Positions 22,193-25,536 of a stretch of 25,536 bases of DNA are shown here, one piece after another (within the stretch, counting starts at the first letter, position 1; each line of letters starts with the position of its first letter). The position numbers were made by a program, and so were the translations under genes. This DNA comes from DAOVRL01 sp964459805. GTDB taxonomy: Bacteria > Planctomycetota > Phycisphaerae > Sedimentisphaerales > Anaerobacaceae. The DNA lies in the NCBI GenBank assembly GCA_964459805.1, contig CAYWOD010000020.1, forward strand, positions 1 through 25,536, read 5' to 3'. The notes beneath the pieces are model-generated. The model saw only the letters and a list, made by a program, of their open reading frames with translations, had not been told where the DNA came from and made no database searches.

Positions 22193-24274
22193 TTATTGGC
22201 CCTTGTTTTCGATGCAGTAGAGGTAATTTGCGATGCGAAGCAGTATGCAGCGGTCGGCGATAGCAGGCGAGGCGTAGCAGCGTCCGTTGAGGTCATTTTC
22301 GGCGATTATCTTAAATTCAGCCTCGGCGGCAATCACGGTTGTCAGGCCCTTGGTATTGCAGAGATAAACTTTGCCGTCACCTGCAACGAGGGACGAGAGA
22401 TACCTGCTGCCTTTGAGGCGTTTATTCCAGAATACTGTGCCGCTTGCAGCATCGTAGCAGGTCATTCTGCCTCTGTCTGTCACTGTGAAAAGTTTACCGT
22501 TGTAAATAACCGGCGAGCAGTCGGCGGGAGTATCCCGCTCTGACTTCCAGAGGATATCGGGCCTTTTACGTCTGTCCGTGGTCTTAAGGCGCATCATTAC
22601 GGTGGCATTTTCCGGGCCCCACGCGCTCCCGCCGACGCACAAGAGCGTTCCCGATCTTGCCGGACTCGCGACGAGCTGCTCGGTTGGGATGTTTCTCACC
22701 CACAAACGCTCTCCGGATTCGGTGTCATAGGAGGCGACATTTGCCCAGGATGCGATGATAAGCTGTACGCCGTTTTCGTCTCGATACACTAATGGGGTTG
22801 TGTAACATTCGTGCACGTTCTCCGGGTTAGTTTTCCAGCGAGGTTGGCCCGTTTGCTTGTCAAATGCGGCGATCCAGGTCGGCCTTTTACTGCCCTTCTC
22901 GCACTCCTGCACGACGATTGCCATATCATCTACTAATAATGTGGAACTGACGGCGCCGTACCGACTGTTCTCGACATACCCAGGGTCCTCCTTTCGCCAC
23001 AAGATGTTACCCTCAAAATCCAGGCACGCGACGCCCACGCCGAAGTTGACGATGATATGGCTGCCGTCAGCCGCGGCGGTGGGTGTCGCGTATGTACTAT
23101 CGCTGTGCTTGCGTTCCGCCGGTGCTATGAATGCAGGTTGATGCCATAAGAGATTTCCCGTCTCCATATCGACACACAAAACGACTCGCTGCATGCCCAT
23201 TTCCGGCTGAAGAAAATTCGGCGGTATAAAGACGAGCAATGATAAAGCCGCCAACGACGCGGCGAAGAGCAAGGACCGGAAGCCTCCGATGCGCCATATA
23301 TTCTTATGCCTCCAACGGATTTCCACATAATTCAACGCATGCAATGCCGCGGTTATCCCCGCTCCAGATACGCCTGCATCCTCTTTCTCGGATTCATAGC
23401 CCTGCTTACGTCCAATTTCGAGGTAGTTCAGCAAATGCCAGAGCGCGACCAGCAGCGCGGGAAATGCGAACGCCAGCTTCTCGCATAGCTCAATTTCTTC
23501 CTTCCACTGATCCAAGGGCGTGAGCTTTACGAAGGGGATTGCACTAAGCAGAACCGCGCCGGCGGCAATTGGTCGCCAGATCGAGTGCGCCCTGATCCAG
23601 CCGACGGCCACGGCCAATCCGAGCAGGGCAATCCCGCCGGCGGTGAGCCAGACGGCCGCCCGCACGCCCGCATCCATCGAGCACAGATGCTCCATATCTT
23701 CAAAGCCCAGGCTCGCTAAGACCAGTCCAATCTTCCCAAGAACCCGCCCGGAATGGCTGCGTCCGACGGTGACGAGCAATGCAAGAGATATAAAGCCGAA
23801 CGATGTGAACCATCTAAACAGCACATTGAACCGTCCGCTCGAAGCGTGTTCACCAAACGGCACCTTCTTTGCACTCTTTTCCTGCCGTTTCTTGAGAAAT
23901 GCTGCAGTGGCTCCGACAAGGAAAACAAGTGTAAGAGCGGAGCTCGCGACGGCTATGGATTTTTGCCAGCCTGCGGCTTTCGGACTCTCGTAGGCCGTTG
24001 TCAGAATAACGCGGCCATTACTGACCACCGGTGACGAATTGCCCAGGCCCGGAAGCTCGGTCTTCCATCTTATGTTCCGGCCATCGCTGCTCCAGAGCTC
24101 GGGCAGGTCCCGCTCAGACGACACACCCAGACCTTCAGGCCCCCGCCACTGTGGCCACGGCCCTGCCGAGTCGTCACCCGCCCCGGCCCCGAATGCTATT
24201 GCGGGCAGACCCGCCAACAGAAACAGAGCAGTCGCCAACAACAGCCTCTCGCGAGGAACAAGCCAAATCAACAT
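22193..24274 (-). CDS. PQQ-type beta-propeller protein split by membrane helices
   Basis: A 693-residue envelope protein. The signal peptide is MLIWLVPRERLLLATALFLL...AIAFG. Blade 1 follows with PWPQWRGPEGLGVS and LPGLGNSSPVVSNGRVILTT, the usual start of planctomycete PQQ-like proteins. Then about six hydrophobic segments (residues ~105-350) interrupt the propeller, and from VVLCVDMETGNLLWHQPAF onward the remaining blades continue (CLDFEGNILWRKEDP, AAFDKQTGQPRWK, YDTESGERLWVRN, CYDAASGTVFWNKRL). A short internal repeat, LLNYLEIGRKQ and ALNYVEIRWRH, lies in the insert. Such propellers often scaffold or bind redox cofactors; no catalytic site is seen. ATG 24274 is chosen; ATG 24298 is possible, while the longest frame (24340) starts inside the tRNA gene and is rejected. 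Confidence 0.8.
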   Translation of the reverse strand: MLIWLVPRERLLLATALFLLAGLPAIAFGAGAGDDSAGPWPQWRGPEGLGVSSERDLPELWSSDGRNIRWKTELPGLGNSSPVVSNGRVILTTAYESPKAAGWQKSIAVASSALTLVFLVGATAAFLKKRQEKSAKKVPFGEHASSGRFNVLFRWFTSFGFISLALLVTVGRSHSGRVLGKIGLVLASLGFEDMEHLCSMDAGVRAAVWLTAGGIALLGLAVAVGWIRAHSIWRPIAAGAVLLSAIPFVKLTPLDQWKEEIELCEKLAFAFPALLVALWHLLNYLEIGRKQGYESEKEDAGVSGAGITAALHALNYVEIRWRHKNIWRIGGFRSLLFAASLAALSLLVFIPPNFLQPEMGMQRVVLCVDMETGNLLWHQPAFIAPAERKHSDSTYATPTAAADGSHIIVNFGVGVACLDFEGNILWRKEDPGYVENSRYGAVSSTLLVDDMAIVVQECEKGSKRPTWIAAFDKQTGQPRWKTNPENVHECYTTPLVYRDENGVQLIIASWANVASYDTESGERLWVRNIPTEQLVASPARSGTLLCVGGSAWGPENATVMMRLKTTDRRKRPDILWKSERDTPADCSPVIYNGKLFTVTDRGRMTCYDAASGTVFWNKRLKGSRYLSSLVAGDGKVYLCNTKGLTTVIAAEAEFKIIAENDLNGRCYASPAIADRCILLRIANYLYCIENKGQ

Positions 24275-24307
24275 TAGCTCAGCCCATACTCGATACATTA
24301 AAGCCAA

Positions 24308-24391
24308 TAGCCGAGGTGGGATTCGAACCCACACGCCCATTTCGGGCAGGGGATTTTAAGTCCCCAGCGTCTGCCATTCCGCCACTCGGCC
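24308..24391 (-). tRNA. tRNA-Leu (anticodon UAA)
   Basis: An 84-base class II tRNA. Acceptor GGCCGAG pairs with CTCGGCT (one G-T), and the D arm is GCGGAATGGCAGACGC. The anticodon stem-loop is GGGGA-CTTAAAA-TCCCC with anticodon TAA. A long variable arm (TGCCCGAAATGGGCGT) follows, then T arm GTGGG-TTCGAAT-CCCAC and discriminator A. The CCA end is not encoded. It lies 33 bases upstream of the PQQ gene on the same strand. Confidence 0.96.
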
Positions 24392-24784
24392 AAACCCCTA
24401 TAAGTTAATAATTCCGGCGCGTCTTTGCAAATTGTTTCCCGATACAAACGCTGCAAAGGTGTGAAATCATTTTCCGGCATTCATGCTGCGGGAGCATTTT
24501 GGAGATTCGAGTAACCGTATCCTTAACTTGCTGCACCGGTTTCCGGCACTGGGCATCCATAACAGGGACTCATAAGATCAGTATAAAAAGGGACTTACAG
24601 AGCGTCAGAAAAAATCTTACACTCGACGCAGGAATGAAGGTTGAAAGACTGGGCCATAATGTGTTATAGTAGGTTCTCAGCAGACAGTGCGGATCACCTG
24701 TCCTTATTTGCCGTTGGGCAGCTTGTCCGTAGTGGCAGTTGCCGGCTGGAATATGGCTTTGTGGGGGGATAGGAGGTAGATAGG
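24392..24784. other. Intergenic region upstream of the RCC1-repeat gene
   Basis: No gene is seen. It holds the divergent upstream regions of tRNA-Leu and of the RCC1-repeat protein, with one clear plus-strand promoter at 24641-24670 and a leader of about 108 bases that shows no recognised riboswitch. Confidence 0.5.
24641..24670 (+). promoter_or_regulatory. Promoter of the RCC1-repeat gene
   Basis: -35 TTGAAA (24641-24646), an 18-base spacer and -10 TATAGT (24665-24670). Transcription would start near 24677. Confidence 0.5.
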
Positions 24785-25477
24785 ATGGTTAGAGCGAGAA
24801 CTTCAAATCCGATTGGCAGAACGACTGTAATTGTTGTGGTTGTGTGCTGCCTCGGCTTTGGCCAATCGGGCAGTGCGGCGGAGCAGACAGGCAGGATTGT
24901 CGGCTGGGGCGACCAGGTCGTCGGGGTCGATCTGGACGGGGGCTTTATCGCCGTCGCCGCAGGATATGAGCACAGCCTCGGCCTGAAAGAAGACGGCTCC
25001 ATCGTTGCCTGGGGAGACAACCGCAATGGCCAGTGCCATATCCCTTCGCCCAATGCCGATTTCATCGCCGTCGCCGCAGGAGGGGACCACAGTCTGGGGC
25101 TGAAAGAAGACGGCTCCATCATCGCCTGGGGACGAAACGACTTTGGCCAGTGCAATATACCCTCGCCCAATGCCGATTTTATCTCCGTCGCCGCCGGATG
25201 GGGCCACAGTCTGGGCCTGAAAAAAGACAGCTCCATCGTGGGCTGGGGACACAACAAGTCTGGGCAGTGCGACCTCCCTTTGCCCAATGCCGGTTTTATC
25301 GCCGTCGCCGCCGGATGGAACGAGAGTCTGGGGCTGAAGAACGAGTGTCTTTACGTTCTTGCCGGAGACTTAAATGACGATTGCAAGGTTGGCTTTTACG
25401 ACTTTTCGTTGATGGCGGGAAACTGGTTAATTGACTGTGATACAGAGCCGAACAACCCGGCCTGCGTACCTAAATAG
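24785..25477 (+). CDS. Secreted RCC1-repeat protein with dockerin tail
   Basis: A 230-residue exported protein. A signal peptide covers residues 1-32 (VVVVCCLGFGQSGSAA). Four RCC1-type repeats follow with an exact 39-residue period (FIAVAAG or FISVAAG at 54, 93, 132 and 171), each running through HSLGLKEDGSIVAWG and NGQC-type turns. RCC1 propellers normally have seven blades, so four alone cannot close a standard ring. Residues ~194-218 are a dockerin-like EF-hand (GDLNDDCKVGFYDFSLMAGN) of the kind found in planctomycete secreted proteins. TAGGAGGT precedes ATG 24785. The product is probably extracellular; partner and function are unknown. Confidence 0.85.
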   Translation: MVRARTSNPIGRTTVIVVVVCCLGFGQSGSAAEQTGRIVGWGDQVVGVDLDGGFIAVAAGYEHSLGLKEDGSIVAWGDNRNGQCHIPSPNADFIAVAAGGDHSLGLKEDGSIIAWGRNDFGQCNIPSPNADFISVAAGWGHSLGLKKDSSIVGWGHNKSGQCDLPLPNAGFIAVAAGWNESLGLKNECLYVLAGDLNDDCKVGFYDFSLMAGNWLIDCDTEPNNPACVPK

Positions 25478-25502
25478 AGTAATTATTGACTCCAGTTTTT
25501 TT
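25477..25502 (+). terminator. Possible terminator after the RCC1-repeat gene
   Basis: GAGT-aattattg-ACTC (25477-25492) followed three bases later by seven T (25496-25502). The T-run is good but the stem is only four base pairs. Confidence 0.35.
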
Positions 25503-25536
25503 AAGGTGACGCAGACAGATGTTACGATACCATATA

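Noticed and set aside
24275..24340. Longer start for the PQQ protein (from 24340)
   Set aside because: These codons lie in or directly next to the tRNA-Leu gene on the same strand, and a signal peptide begins at the later ATG.

Overview
The window looks like chromosomal DNA from an anaerobic planctomycete, most likely of the class Phycisphaerae (Sedimentisphaerales-like). The clues are two secreted proteins ending in the short dockerin-like EF-hand tail common in that group, PQQ-type propeller proteins, a long MurQ/GCKR-type sugar-phosphate enzyme, a probable Re-type citrate synthase, and intergenic DNA full of GGGTTTGTTTT-type repeats and small palindromes. This placement is inference from protein style; no 16S gene is present.

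Layout. 1-3.1 kb: a small unknown ORF, then a translation pair on the minus strand, thrS followed by infC; infC appears to start at AUA behind a near-perfect Shine-Dalgarno. 3.3-6.4 kb (plus): an FHA-domain protein, a membrane-anchored GspE/PilB-type ATPase and a CvpA-like membrane protein. 6.6-8.9 kb: a promoter, a 0.2 kb leader and a large secreted Cys-rich protein resembling the DUF6345 family, with an Ig-like region and a dockerin tail. 9.3-10.9 kb (minus): an exported or anchored protein with two methyltransferase-type domains, the second lacking its cofactor loop. 11.2-15.2 kb: a cell-wall sugar recovery group made of a decayed AmiE/beta-lactamase-family amidase, a NamZ (DUF1343) exo-muramidase and a MurQ/GCKR-family etherase.

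15.2-19.8 kb is an accessory, gene-poor stretch: tandem and dispersed repeats, the wreck of an HNH gene, a lone AT-rich gene with a PD-(D/E)XK-like nuclease motif, and a lipoprotein with three carboxypeptidase-regulatory-type repeats lying between two ~74-bp direct repeats. 19.8-22.0 kb (minus): a tightly coupled pair, Re-citrate synthase-like enzyme then a HAD phosphatase. 22.2-24.4 kb (minus): a PQQ propeller protein split by a block of about six membrane helices, directly downstream of tRNA-Leu(UAA). 24.6-25.5 kb (plus): a promoter and a secreted RCC1-repeat protein with a dockerin tail.

How the genes fit together: NamZ would release MurNAc from peptidoglycan fragments, an AmiE-type amidase would strip the peptide, and MurQ would convert MurNAc-6-phosphate to GlcNAc-6-phosphate; here the amidase is broken by a frameshift and loss of its C-terminal part. 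No single unmistakably new system is visible. The best leads are the broken recovery route, the nuclease-motif gene in the repeat island, the membrane-anchored secretion-type ATPase set, and several unusual protein architectures.
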